DNA of 64,000 nt, taken from the NCBI RefSeq assembly GCF_963259705.1, contig NC_081842.1, forward strand, positions 90,014,433-90,078,432. Direction: 5' to 3'. The notes beneath the pieces were generated by a model. It was not told the origin of the DNA, made no database searches, and saw only the letters and a list, made by a program, of their open reading frames with translations. Source of the DNA: Myotis daubentonii. Lineage: Eukaryota > Chordata > Mammalia > Chiroptera > Vespertilionidae. Below, in pieces: positions 12,109 to 23,552 of this stretch (its first letter is position 1; every line of letters starts with the position of its first letter). The translations under genes and the position numbers were made by a program.

Positions 12109-12344
12109 CATGTGAGCCCAGGTTTTAAACTGAAATCAGAAATATTCATGGAGTATTTTGTTTCATTCATTTTTTTCCACCCAGTCAGTTCATAATATAG
12201 TATGCCATTATGCCTAAAGGACTCTTAAATATTTTAACTTCTGAAGATTGAATTCTAAAAGTCTATAATATTAGTTTAATCCATAAAGATATTATACTTC
12301 ATAGTTAAATTATATATAGAGCTTCATACTTAAAGTGCTACTTT

Positions 12345-12440
12345 GTTACCACTGTTTAGCTGGTAAGTATGATAAAATCCCTTTCACATTATCTGAGCCC
12401 CAGTTTGCTCACATATAAAATGGTATACTGATATCTGTCT
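12345..12440 (+). repeat. MIR SINE fragment
   Basis: Contains the diverged MIR signature 'tctgagccccagtttgctca' followed by 'ataaaatgg', equivalent to the MIR core phrase about tctgtaaaatgg. Only part of the element remains. Confidence 0.5.
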
Positions 12441-12483
12441 TTAATGAAGACACACTCTGTACCAGTCTGGCCAGTCTAACCTC

Positions 12484-12806
12484 TGTGCCACACCAGTACA
12501 GCCAAGGTTGAACCTGAGGAGGGGCAGTGAAGGACTGAAGAAAAGAGAATACAGCTGGGGCTTTGTGGATCTCCCATGCCTGGATGAGGACACAAAAGAC
12601 CCAGCCTGCAAGCTGATGCTTTATTTTATAGTCTGATTAAAACAAGGGTAGATTAACATGTATACAAATGTTCTTGTTTTGGCAACACTTGCTGCACCTC
12701 CCACAGCCCATTAGCTACTTAGGAAGGAATTAGGGAGGGCTACAAGGTCAGGCTTAATTATGCTAGGAGAGCTCTGCCCTCGAGGCTGGGGGGTAACCCT
12801 AGAGTC
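12484..12806 (-). mobile_element. Probable class II ERV solo LTR, antisense
   Basis: Read on the minus strand, a TATA-like 'actataaaataaagc' combines promoter and AATAAA signal within a few bases, followed by a short R/U5, as in IAP-like class II LTRs. Plus-strand ends would be tgtgccac...agagtca. I found no clear 6-bp target duplication, so the borders are approximate. Confidence 0.45.
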
Positions 12807-12876
12807 ACTCCCTATAAACTTCAAATTTAATCTCTTGAGAATCCATTCTTTGAACTCTACCCCTTATCCCCTAACC

Positions 12877-13087
12877 CAGTGGTTGGCAAACTGCGGCTTG
12901 TGAGCCACATGCGGCTCTTTGGCCCCTTGAGTGTGGCTCTTCCACAAAATACAGACTTCTGCTCATGGGCCACGAAGTTTCAATCACACTGTACATGTGC
13001 ACCCACACATGGTATTTTGTGGAAGAGCCACTCTCAAGGGGCCAAAGAGCCGCATGTGGCTTGTGAGCCGCAGTTTGCCAACCACTG
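12877..13087. mobile_element. Fold-back non-autonomous hAT element
   Basis: CAGTGGTTGGCAAACTGCGG at the left and its complement at the right define inverted arms of about 75 bp around a centre of about 60 bp. A perfect 8-bp target duplication ccctaacc lies at 12869-12876 and 13088-13095. The element has no protein-coding role. Its arms are almost perfectly complementary except for an 8-base patch that has the same orientation in both arms. Confidence 0.9.
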
Positions 13088-13886
13088 CCCTAACCTATTA
13101 TATGCATTCACCCCTCATTTCATTGAATATGATTTTTTTCTCTTTGTCCAGCATGATCTACTCACTTTTCTATATTTGACAAGAACAATTTTTCTTCCAG
13201 ACTTTGCTTAATTGTCAATCGCCTGTGAAACCTTGTCTGATTCCTCCTGGAAATTATTACATTGCTGCCATACTAATCTAGGCATGCCTCTACTATTTCT
13301 TTCACTTTTTTCAATTGTAATGATTTGTTACTTTTCTTTTCATGAATGTAATTGTTACAAGTACCAAGAGAGTATAGTATTTTTTTAGCATCCTTGTTGT
13401 GTGTACACGCACACACACAAACACACAAATGCCTTTTGACAGTCTTTAGGGTAATTCACCCATTGCAAAAGTATTAATCAGGAGTATATGAAATAGTAAA
13501 AATATAGAGGGAAGTTTGAAAAGTATTCAGAGCCTGTTGATTAAGATTTTAATCTTGTAGTTTTGGCTTTGTGACATACAGTTAATATTCAATAAACATT
13601 TATAGTTTGCAAAAAGTAATTATTGAATGGGAGTGTCAGTTCAGGGAACCAAGATTGATGCTATGTATCCCTAATGAAATATCTCATTAATCAATTATTT
13701 CTTATCAAACTAGTCCAAGATTTAAAACAAACACCTTTTCCTTGGCTTATTATTCTGTATGCCAGCAATTTGTACTATATTCAGGTGGGTGGAATTCTGC
13801 AATCATCTGGAGTTTGACTTTGAGGATGGTGATCTAAGGGACCCTTACTTGAATGGTTCATACAGGTGATCACAAATCCCAGTAGC

Positions 13887-14267
13887 TGTATTGGTTTACT
13901 AGAGCTGCCATAACAGAGTGCAGCAGTCTGGGTAGTTTAACAACGGCAATGTATTTTCTTATAGTTGCAAAAGCTAGAAATCTAAAATCAAGGTGCTGGC
14001 AGGTTTTGTTTCTTCTGAGGTCTCTCACTGGCTTGCAGACAGCCACCATCTCACTGGATCCTTACATGGCCTTTCCCCTGTGTGCAGCCCTGATATCTAT
14101 TTTCACATGCCCACATTCCTCTTCTTATAAGGATACCAGTCAAGTGGGATTACCTTTTTTAAAGTCCTTATCTCCAAATTATAGTCACTATCTGATCTGA
14201 GGTACTAGAAGTTAGGATTTCAACATATGAATTGGGGTGGAGGCAGAACACAATTCAGCACATAGCA
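13887..14267 (-). mobile_element. MaLR LTR (MLT1/MST-like), minus orientation
   Basis: The plus strand reads as the reverse complement of a MaLR LTR: 'ttggtttactagagctgcca', 'ggtagtttaacaacggcaat', 'atcaaggtgctggcagg', 'ataaggataccagtca' and 'ttcaacatatgaattggg', ending 'cacatagca'. It is old, with no clear target duplication. It faces the LTR at 11396-11785. Confidence 0.75.
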
Positions 14268-15587
14268 CTCAGCAACACTTCCTCAATGCTGACACCACTT
14301 TCTAAGAGGGCAAGCTGCATCTCTTCTTTAGGCCTTGGCTGAGAATCCACACACTTTGGCTGCATTCTATTGTTCAAAGCAAAACACAAGATGAGTCTAG
14401 ATTCAAGGATGGAGAAATGCAAGAAATGGGAAAAGGGAGTGCATTACGAAGACTCATTCCAGTCATTCGGCAAATGATCCCTAATGGAAATACTAATGAA
14501 AATAATTATTTTTTAAAGAATTTAGGAGGAACTTCCATGTAATATAGCCATGAAGAAAAATAAGTTATAGTAGCCAGGATAGTTAAAACTGAGCAGTAAC
14601 AAGGAAAATACTTTCTCAGGAGGTCTTATTTTACCTCATGAACTATGTTAAGTCCTGAACTTGGACCACTATACATAATCCTGAAAACCATGCTTAAAGA
14701 TATGTATTATTATTAATTTCATTTTATGAACAGAGAAATTAAGCTTTGTTGTGATTAATTTGTTATTCATGACTTTAGGATTGTTAATTTATAAAGTGGA
14801 CTATTAGATAATTGATTGAGATAACTATGTTTGTGAGTTACTTAGTATCCATTTCAAGGGTTCTGATAATAGAAGACAATTTATTTCTAATATCTGTAAT
14901 GTTAATATAAGATAGATCAATACAGATTACACTCTGATTAATAATACCTTACTTATTCTTCTTTGCATTTATCATCTACCTTATTTTAAGGAGATAATTT
15001 ATCTTCATATATTTAGGTTATTTTTAGAGACAGACAGTCACTTTTTAGGATTAATCTTCATAGAGTTTTCAATATCATATGTTGTGGTTTATTTTTTTTT
15101 TTAACACATAAGTGAACTTGAAATATAACTTATTCGGAGCCCTGCAGTGATTATGTGTGCAAAAGCAAACCTTTTTAAAGCACAGTTTTAAAGATTTGAA
15201 CATAAAATTATTGCAAGATAAATGGCATTAAAGAAATAATATTGCTATGTATTTTACTAGGTATTAATATAAATTTAGAGCTGAAAATTAAGTTATTTAA
15301 GGAAATGAGCATAAAGGCCATGAATCATAAGATGACATAGCATATAATAATCTTGAAAGAAATGACAATTAATTTAAACAATAAGTTGGCATCTTTTATG
15401 TATCAAACCAGCAAAATATTTAAAAAGAATATCACAAAATGCTGATGAGTATAATATAATATTAGAAATGCAAATCAATGAGCTCTTTTAGAAACTAGTT
15501 TATCAGTATGTATCAGAGTGTATACATGTTACCCAATAATTATACAACTGGAAAAGGTCCATAAAGGATATAAAAATAACCAAAACA
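14268..15587. other. AT-rich interval, nothing recognised
   Basis: No gene or recognisable repeat was found in this AT-rich stretch. Confidence 0.5.
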
Positions 15588-15846
15588 GCCCTAGCCAGTT
15601 TTGCTCAGTGGCTAGAGTGTTGGCCTTCAGACCAAAGGGTCCCGGGTTCGATTACAATCAAGGGCATGTACCTTTGTTGCAGGCACCTCCCCGGCAGGGA
15701 CCTTGGTAGGGGCTCTTGCAGGAAGAAACCAATCAATGTGTTTCTCTCATGCCCATGTTTCTCTCTGTTTTTCCCTCTCTCTTCCACTCTCCCTAAAAAT
15801 CAATTGAAAAATATTCTTGGGTGAGGATTAACAACAACAACAACAA
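15588..15846 (+). mobile_element. Ves SINE
   Basis: Starts gccctagccagttttgctca, has A-box (gctcagtgg) and B-box (ggttcgatta) positions, 'ttgcaggcacctcc' and a pyrimidine-rich 3' part. Imperfect flanking repeats (aaaataaccaaaaca and aaaaacccaaaaca) suggest an older insertion. The tail includes an (AAC)n run. Confidence 0.9.
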
Positions 15847-15877
15847 AAACCCAAAACAAACAATAAATACTAAAACT

Positions 15878-15903
15878 CACACACACACACACACTCACAC
15901 ACA
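15878..15903. repeat. (CA)n microsatellite
   Basis: A short CA run with one TC interruption. Confidence 0.9.
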
Positions 15904-16021
15904 CGAATGCTTGCATCTTTTCCACAAGGATGTCTATGATTATGATTCCTAATAGTAAAAAAAATATATTGTTTTCAATAATATGACATTGTTTAAGTGA
16001 ATTATGGTAGAGCCGGTATGT

Positions 16022-16043
16022 TTGTGTGTGTGTGTGTGTGTGT
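16022..16043. repeat. (TG)n microsatellite
   Basis: A pure TG run of 11 repeats. Confidence 0.9.
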
Positions 16044-16471
16044 TTTTAAATCAAGAGTTTAAAGAACAATTGCCTTGGTCCTGATGCTAAGAGGAAAGCA
16101 ATAGGACACTGTATCTATCAGGCATTATAATTGGTATTATCCCACAATAAACTGTCTCCAACTCTTGTGTTCTCAATGTTAAATTTTCACGTATGCTGTG
16201 GGTATAATTGTGGATCATCCAGAGAACTCTTTGTTTTTTCATGAGAGGCTCAGGCTAACAGGCCTCATTCAGGTAAATTCCTCCACCAGGTCTACACCAC
16301 TAGGAAGGAAACATGGTAATTGCACAATGGCTTTTAAATCACGCACCAGAAATTGGCACATGTCATTTCTGTCCCCATGCCATTGACTAAGTTACATGGC
16401 ATCACCACTTCAAAGCAGGTGGAGTAACATACCATGTGCCCACAGAGTGCAGCACCAAAATAGAAATACAA

Positions 16472-16692
16472 TCCTATCTAATGAAAGAGAAACATGGTAA
16501 TTAGCCGTACATCCACTACCTTTCCCATTGGCTAATAAGGGCGATATGCAAATTAACTGCCAGCCAAGATGGCAACCGGCAGCCAGGCAGCTTGAAGTGA
16601 ACATGAGGCTTGCTTGCTTCAGTGACGGAGGACTCCAATGTTCCCCACCTGCGCTGCCGGCCTCTGAGCTTGCAGTTTGAAACATTGTAGAT
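16472..16692 (+). mobile_element. HeliBat-type Helitron, 5' part only
   Basis: Starts TCCTATCTAATGAAAGAG after A, followed by 'aaacatggtaattagc', 'tatgcaaattaactgcca', 'caagatggcaaccggcagcc' and 'gcttgcttcagtgacggagg'. The same order occurs in the element at 48743. No 3' hairpin or CTAG end follows: an old L1 abuts it, so the 3' end is missing. Confidence 0.75.
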
Positions 16693-16835
16693 AGCATATA
16701 TTTGGGTCATGTTTTCATATCCATTCAGCTACCCTATGCTACCCTATATCTTTTGATTGGAGCATTTAATCCATTTACATTTAATGTTATTATTGATAGG
16801 TATTTATTAATTGCCATTTTAAGTCTTTATTCCTA

Positions 16836-16891
<56 letters not shown>

Positions 16892-17075
16892 TTCTCATTG
16901 CAGCAAAATCTTTAGCATTTCTTGCAGTTCTTGTTAGGTGGTAAACTCATTTAGCCCTTTTTGTCTGTAAAGCTCTTTATTTCACCATCTATTTTGAATG
17001 AGAGCCTTGCTGGATATAGTAATTTTGGTTTCAGATCCTTACTTTTCATTACCTTGTATACTTCCGTACTGCCAA
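16693..17075 (-). mobile_element. Old L1 ORF2 fragment, antisense
   Basis: The plus strand carries antisense ORF2-like text: 'tttgattggagcatttaatc', 'catttacatttaatgttatt', and, after a CT microsatellite, 'ccttgctggatatagtaatt'. It is heavily decayed and has no usable frame. Confidence 0.65.
16840..16887. repeat. (CT)n microsatellite
   Basis: A pure CT run inside the old L1 fragment. It produces a Ser-Leu artefact frame. Confidence 0.95.
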
Positions 17076-17782
17076 CATTGGATTCTGCAGCTGCTGCAGC
17101 CATTTTGTCAACACGAACAGGGACACACTGTAAAGTAGACAATCCTTACCTTTATTTCATGTCATTGTAACATAAACAGAGGTTTAAAAAAATGTAAAGT
17201 TTTACTTTTCTCATTCAACAAAAAGTCTGAAATTTGGTGTTTACTGGCTTGAGGACAGTAGCTATCAAGAGCAAGATATATTGAATTCACTCACCTTACC
17301 CTACTACTACAGGATGGCTGCCATAGTCCTTGTCAATGTGTTGATGTCAAAGCTGTCATTAGAAGAAGGAGGAAAAATGAGGTGTGGTAATTACATGAGA
17401 AGGCAAAACACCTTTCTAGAGGGAAAAAAGTCTCATAAAGTTATGTTCTTTCATGCAGGTTCGATAGTAGAGGAAAGCAAGAAAATTATGCTTGAGATGG
17501 GTGCTGAGTGAGCCATCTACTATATCTGCCACACTGCCTTGTGGAAGACAGTGAGGAAAAGGTAGAAAAAGCTGGATTCTTTACAAACTTGTTATCCACT
17601 GAATAAACAACACAGGATAGGAGTTTCCAGTCTTTATGTTATTTGAGAAAAAGGTCTGTACTATTTAAAATACTTATAGTTTGGAATGGTGTTACTTTCA
17701 CTTGAAAATTTCTTAATTAATAGAGCCACATAAGCATCATACAAAATGAATCCTAAAGTCACATGTCAATGAAGGTCAAATT

Positions 17783-17953
17783 ACCCTGGCCCATGTGGCT
17801 CAGTTGGTTGAGCATCATCCCTTGCATTGAAAGGTTGCCAGTTCAATTCCTGGTTGTGGGTTTGGGGTGCATATGGAAGGCAACTCATCAATGTTTCTTT
17901 TACTCCCTTCCTCTCTCTCTGAAATCAATAAAAACATTTTTTTTTTTTTTTTT
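17783..17953 (+). mobile_element. Ves SINE, diverged
   Basis: Has a Ves-like head (ccatgtggctcagttggttg), a degenerate B-box (agttcaattcc), 'ctctctctgaaatcaataaa' and an A tail replaced by a T run. It is shorter than the other copies and lacks a clear target duplication, consistent with an older subfamily. Confidence 0.8.
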
Positions 17954-18079
17954 ACAAACTGATGTGTGTTTAAAAAAAAACTCAGAGGAATAAGTATATC
18001 TAAAATTTTTACATTGAAATTTATAAACAATCTTTCTTATTCTTAATTTTTTGGTGAACAGATTAGTTGTTACTGACAT

Positions 18080-18205
18080 CTGTTGTGGACTTTATTTAAT
18101 ATCTGTCTCCCACCATGGGGATGTAGCCCTTCTGCGAGGAGATACTATTTCTTCTTTGTCCATTGCTGTGTATACTGTTTTTCATACATACTAAATAAAT
18201 GTCTC
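18080..18205 (+). repeat. L2 or MIR 3'-end fragment
   Basis: The order 'gatgtagcccttctg', 'tttgtccattgctgtgtat' and 'actaaataaatgtctc' matches the 3' end common to L2-type repeats. Confidence 0.45.
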
Positions 18206-19980
18206 AAAAAATACTTTCTCTATTCTTAATTGGATTTTTTGGAAAATGTGCTTAAAAACAATTTAAAACTTCTTGTAATCAGCACAGCCTTTAATAAAAT
18301 AATGTCTACTACTTCAGAGATCAGTTGTGTGGAAAAAAGAAAAGAAACTTGTTTGCAGATGTTGAGAAGTTGAGATGTTGGGTGAAATTAATTTGGTTTA
18401 AATAGTTATGCTCTGAATAATAATTAAATGTTTATATGAAAGAAAATGAGTTATTCTTTTATATTTACCATTGATGTATGAGTTGATGAGAGCTTCAGAT
18501 CAATGTTCTGTGTATTCATAAAAGGAGGTCATCTAATCTTAGTGTAGCTCATTTATTTCAATTGCTTTCTCTTAATCAAGCTTTTATTAACACAGAGAGA
18601 TTGAATATACAAATAAACAATGAATAGATTACATACAAAATATAACTTTGACCCATGACCTGAAGCAATCTGTGGGAAACCAACCCCTTATCTACAATAA
18701 ACAATCCTGGAAGCCAGCCTGCTTCCATTGCTATCTCTAGTGACAATCCAGGGACCTAAACAAAAACTTCTGTGATGATTGGCCCAGAATAGGCAGGACT
18801 TGATTAATAACTGACTGCTTCCCCAATATCTGTTCCTGCTTCCAATTTAGGACCATGCAGAAAAACAAAAACAAACAAACAATCAAAAAAACTGCAGCCA
18901 ACTCAGTCACATAGGAGCCCCAGTTCTAGTTAGTCCACCTACAATGTCCCCAGGGAAGCAGCTTCTAATCAGGTCACACCTGAAACCTTCATATTTCTGA
19001 CTGCAAAGTTTTCCTACTCCTGTGCCTGACTTTGAGTCCCTGCCAAGTGACTGGTGGCTGACTGGTTTGCTATGGCAAGCTCAGAGAAAATAGCATTTGT
19101 TTTTCTCATTTGGTTAGCTTTTGTTTATTCCAACAGCATATATTGTCAAATAAACTTCAAAAGATATACTATAGAACGAAATATGCATTAAAACAGAGTC
19201 TGTGTTGGATTTCCTTAAAATAATTTCATAAAATGATGCAATAATCATTAAAAAGTGATGAACTGACTAGAAGAATCAGTAGTGTTAGTTTAATTAAATA
19301 ATAAATATAAACTTTATAAGATCTTCTCACATTTTTAAGCATATTTATCAGAAAATAGATCACTTCAATTTTTTTCTAAAATACTTTATTATATATAGAT
19401 GTAACCAAAATAGATTCAGGGTCAATACTAATTAATCAATGTGAAGCATTCTGGCTCACCATTCAAAAACTATTTACCTTAAATTTCCACATATCAATGT
19501 ACTCATTAAACATTTTTTTGATTAATCTGCTTTCGAAACACTTGCAAAAAAATACAGCTATTATTCTAGATTTTTTAACTGGCTTATGGAACTACAGTTT
19601 ACCAAGGGACAAATATGGACATCATGTGTCAAATTTTAAAAGTCTCAGATATAATCTTCTAATTGTTCTTCACATGTTTTAATATAAATAAATAGAAAAT
19701 TACAAAATTAAAGTATCATCAATGGTTAAACATACTTTCAAGAAAAAGATTCCTAGATGAACTGATATTGGTTAATCTTGCTAATCTTTCAGTTGATTTT
19801 ATAAAAATGTAAATTCCACATGAAAAGATGATGTTTATTAAGTAAATGTTTTATTTTATTTTAATTTTATTTTAATACTATGGGAACCATAATTATAAAA
19901 TAATCACACATTATATCTTGATAATTTTTGAAGAAAAAATAAAATTTTCTTTTTTTCTTTTATTTTATTATGGGATTCCA
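18206..19980. other. AT-rich interval, nothing firmly recognised
   Basis: A GC-richer part at about 18690-19100 may be an old LTR-like repeat, but I could not assign it. The rest is AT-rich with no gene. Confidence 0.4.
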
Positions 19981-20414
19981 TTTATTTATTTTTGTTTTTT
20001 ATTGTTAAAGTATTACATATGTCTCCTTTTTCCCCAATTGCCACCCCCCCCCACCGCTGGCCACTCTCACCCCCAAGGGCAAGCCCCCACCGCCCCAATG
20101 TCTGTGTCCATTGGTTATACTAATATGCATGCATACAAGTCCTTTGGTTGTTATCTAAACCCCTCTCCCCTGCCCCTTGTCTCTGGATCTATTTTTGTTC
20201 ATCAGTTTATGTTGATAATTATATCCCACATATGAGTGAGATCATGTGATATTTATCGTTCTCCTACTGGCTTATTTTGCTTAGCATAATGCTCTCAATT
20301 CCATCCATGCTTTTGCAAATGGTAAAAGTTTCTTCTTTTTATAGCAGTGTAGTATTCCATTGTGTAGATGTACAACAGTGTTTTAATCCACTCATCTGCT
20401 GATGGTCACTTAGG

Positions 20415-20744
20415 CTATTTCCAAATCTTAGCTATTGTAAATTGTGCTGCTATGAACATAGGGGTGCATATACCCTTTCTGATTGGTGTTTCTGGTTTCT
20501 TGGGATATATTCCTAGAAGTGGGATTACTGGGTCAAATGGGAGTTCCATTTTTAACTGTTTGAGGAAACTCCATACTGTTTTCCACAGTCTGCATTCCCA
20601 CCAGCAGTGCATAAGGGTACCTTTTTCTCCACATCCTCGCCAGCATTTGTCGTTTGGTTGATGACAGTTATTCTGACAGGTGTGAGATGGTACCTCATTG
20701 TTGTTTTGATTTGCATCTCTCAGATGATTATTGACTTTGAGCAT
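20415..20744 (-). pseudogene. L1 ORF2 C-terminal pseudogene fragment
   Basis: The open frame of 109 codons contains the L1 ORF2 C-terminal landmarks HCWWEC (about residue 47), WKTVW, PLLGIYP and ICTPMF. It is the zinc-knuckle and C-terminal region of the LINE reverse transcriptase. The frame stops early after KIWK, where L1 normally continues, and a second stop follows, so it is not functional. Confidence 0.85.
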
Positions 20745-20893
20745 GTTTTCATATGTCTCTCTGCATTCTGTATGTCCTCTTTGGAAAAGTGTCTATTTAG
20801 GTCCTTTGTCCAGTTTTTGATTGGATTGTTTATCTTCCTTTTGTTAAATTGTATGAGTTTTCTGTTAATTTTGGAGATTAAACCTTTATCTGA

Positions 20894-21120
20894 GCCTTAA
20901 CCAGTTTGGCTCAGTGGATAGAGCATCAGCCTGCGGACTGAAGGGTCCCAGGTTCGATTCCAGTCAAGGGCATGTACCTTGGTTGTGGGCACATGCCCAG
21001 TAAGGGGTGTGCAGGAGGCAGCTGATCGATGTTTCTCTCTCATTGATGTTTCTAGCTCTCTATCCCTCTCCCTTCTTCTCTGTGAAAAAAATCAATAAAA
21101 TATATTTTAAAAAAAACAAA
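20894..21120 (+). mobile_element. Ves SINE inside L1
   Basis: A full Ves body beginning gccttaaccagtttggctca, with A-box, B-box ggttcgattcc and an A-rich tail. A perfect 14-base target duplication aaacctttatctga (20880-20893 and 21121-21134) shows it inserted into the L1 3' part. Confidence 0.95.
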
Positions 21121-21140
21121 AAACCTTTATCTGAAATAAC

Positions 21141-21326
21141 ATTGGCCGACCAACCAGTAGCTATGATGTGCACCAACCACCAGGGGGCAGACGCTCAATG
21201 CAGGAGCTGCCGAGTAACAGCAACTTTGCAGAGTGCCCCCTTGCACTCCTGGACCCCTGGGGGGATGTCAGACTGCCGGCCTCAGCCTGATCCAGTCCGG
21301 CCAGGCCGAGGGATCCTACCGGTGCA
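21141..21326 (+). mobile_element. HeliBat-type Helitron, internal fragment
   Basis: Contains 'accaccagggggcagacgct', shared with the HeliBat at about 49220, and 'ggatgtcagactgcc' and 'gggatcctaccggtgca', which correspond to the 3' region. Both termini are missing; the right side stops in the arm of the 3' hairpin. It occupies the gap between the 3' and 5' parts of an L1. Confidence 0.65.
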
Positions 21327-23552
21327 ATAAATATAATAAAAACAATATATATATTATATTAAAGAAAAGAAAAAAATTAGTTTCTTAAGTAAAAAATTTT
21401 AAAAAAAGTAAAGTAGTGAAGTTTGTTCACTTCAGCTGAGTATTTAATGTCCTATGGGGGCTGGTCTAAGACCCTTCTCCACTGTTCTGTCTGCCACGTC
21501 TCAGCTTCCTAGATAGTCAGCACCGTGTTGAAGCTCCCAGCGATCCACTGCTCCTCCGTGTCAGACACCACAGCCTTGGTTTCAGGCAGGCGGGGTCAAT
21601 CTGCCTGCTTTGTTTGTCTGCCTGCTTTCGGTCTTATTTACACAAGCCTCTATTTCTGACACGATCTTTAGGTCTATATTAGTTTCTGGGATGAAATGGC
21701 CCTTCAACCTAGTCCCTGAGGCCTCCCTGGCGATATTTTGAATCTTTATTTCCCTGCCAAGCTCAAGGCTGGGTGCGGCTGTGCTGCCAGGAGGGGCCTG
21801 GTCTCCAGGAGAAAAAATGTCTGTTCAAGGTTGGAGGGATCCGACTGTCCCTGAGCTGGATTCCTGCTTGCCTCTCCCGATTTTGTTCTCCAGCTTCCAC
21901 AAAACCACCTTCCCCTGCACCGCAGCCTCGGTGAGTGTTTGTGATTGAAAGATCCTGGGTTTAGTGGGTAAGAACAAGGGAAGTATAAAGACAGAGCAAC
22001 CATGCCGCTGCGCATCCCTCTCCCCTGGCACTGCGGGGCCGGTGCAGAGCTTCAGGCTGCCTTTCTGGGCACAGCCTCCCAATGCTGTGGGTTAGCTCTA
22101 GAGTCCCCCGCTGCCAGCAGCCCTGTGGGCACCCTTCTACAGTCAACGCTACACGTGTCCCCAATGTACGTGGACTTGGTGCAGCACAGTCTCCCTCTGA
22201 GATTCTACTGTTGTAATGTACCCCGCGAATCACAGAAGGACGCCTCAAGAAGTTGAATTAAAGAGTCACATTTATTGCAATCCGGGACTATGAGGGGTCA
22301 TCCCCAAATCTCATAGCAATAAGATGGTGGCAAAACCAGACTTATATAGGCAAAAATCACAAAGGTATTGATTACATCCCAGGGTTTGGAATGTGGCACC
22401 TGGCTCACAAAAAAGCAGGTTACAGAAGCAGAATTAAGCATGTTAATTACAGTTTCGGGTCTCGGGGTCACTGAATTGACAGAAATACATTATCTAGAGT
22501 CCTTAGGTAACCTCGGTTAAACTTAGGCATGTTATCTAAATTACAGTTTTGGGTCTCTGGATCACTGAGTTGATAGAAAGACATTATCCGGAGCCCTCGG
22601 GTCTCCCGACAACTGAGTTGTCAGGACAATTTAGAATAATTGTGCTGTCCTGGTCTCGGGACCACTGAGGCAGCTGGACCGCACCACCTGTGGCCACTAA
22701 AACAATTTAGGGTAGTTGTGCTGTCCTGTTTCCCAGGTACAGTAGAATGTGCTCTCTAAGACCAGTATGATAACAATCAATGGAATAGTCATTCAATCGA
22801 TAAGGCATTCAATCGAATAGGATGATTTATACAATTCAGAAAATCAAAGTAACTTTTATATTGTTAAGCCAAACAACAGGGTTAGAGTTAAACTACAGTT
22901 TCCACCAGAAATGATTGCTACCATACTTCACTACCATCTGTGTGCCTTTCTCTCTGCAGCCCAGATCCACGGTCCCACCTCTCTCCAGGCGACCTCTGAC
23001 CTTTCTAGCCACAGATTGTCTCTCCAGCTGTGCCTAGTTCACCAATTCCCAGTGGATATTATTCGATTCAGCTGTTTCTTCTGTCTGTTTCGTGAGAAGG
23101 CGCCGGACCTGTCCGCCTATTCTGCTGCCATTTTGTCTCCCCCTGGACAAACTTTTTAGCCGCCCACTGCCGGGGAGGCTGGAGTCTCAGTGTCCGTGGG
23201 TTCGCAGCTGAGACAGCTGTTCCCTGGCTGGTGTGGCTGAGGGTCCCCGGAGGTATCCGAGGTCTCCCCGGTTGAAGGTAAGGCTGGGCTTCAGATCACA
23301 GCCGGTCTCCCCTTCAAGATGGCATGGTCTCTGCCGCAGAGCTGGCTGCTCCAGGAGAGATTTCAGCAGCACTAGAGGCTGCCCGGCCAGGGGAGCCTGG
23401 TCCGCCAGCCCCCAACAGTCCTGTGGAATATAGCTGTCCCTCATTCACAAATAGACACTCCCTGCACGTCCAGCACTCCCCTTCCGCTCTCTCCCTCACT
23501 CACTCTCTTCCTCACTTCCGTCCTGCCGGCTGCCATCTTGGATCCCCCCCCC
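21327..23552 (-). mobile_element. Bat L1 5' UTR, antisense
   Basis: Read on the minus strand it starts with a G tract, then ggatccaagatggcagccgg, a typical start of an L1 5' UTR in Laurasiatheria, followed by GC-rich sequence and a second 'acaaaatggcagcag' motif. No ORF1 start follows; the sequence becomes AT-rich and stops near 21330. A solo LTR interrupts it at 22217-22741. Together with 19981-21140 it may represent one L1 that lost ORF1 and most of ORF2. Confidence 0.65.
22217..22741 (-). mobile_element. ERV solo LTR in L1 5' UTR
   Basis: The LTR ends form a short inverted repeat, TGTACC...GGTACA. On the minus strand it has a TATA-like box (gcctatataag, near 22344) and, about 70 bases downstream, an AATAAA signal (plus-strand tttatt near 22271). 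Flanking tetramers gtaa and gtag differ at one base, compatible with a 4-bp duplication of a gammaretrovirus-like element. Repeated 'gggtctc...ggatcactga' units occur in U3. Confidence 0.7.

Larger units (their letters stand above)
19981..21140 (-). mobile_element. Bat L1 3' end (ORF2 C-terminus and 3' UTR)
   Basis: On the minus strand the end of an L1 ORF2 can be read, followed by an L1 3' UTR and a T-rich plus-strand edge that corresponds to the poly(A) tail. It is relatively young: long stretches are close to the consensus I remember. A Ves SINE inserted into it at 20894. At its 5' edge (21140) it meets a Helitron fragment where the rest of ORF2 should be. Confidence 0.85.

Noticed and set aside
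20368..20661. 97-codon plus-strand frame
   Set aside because: It is antisense to an L1 ORF2 fragment on the minus strand.
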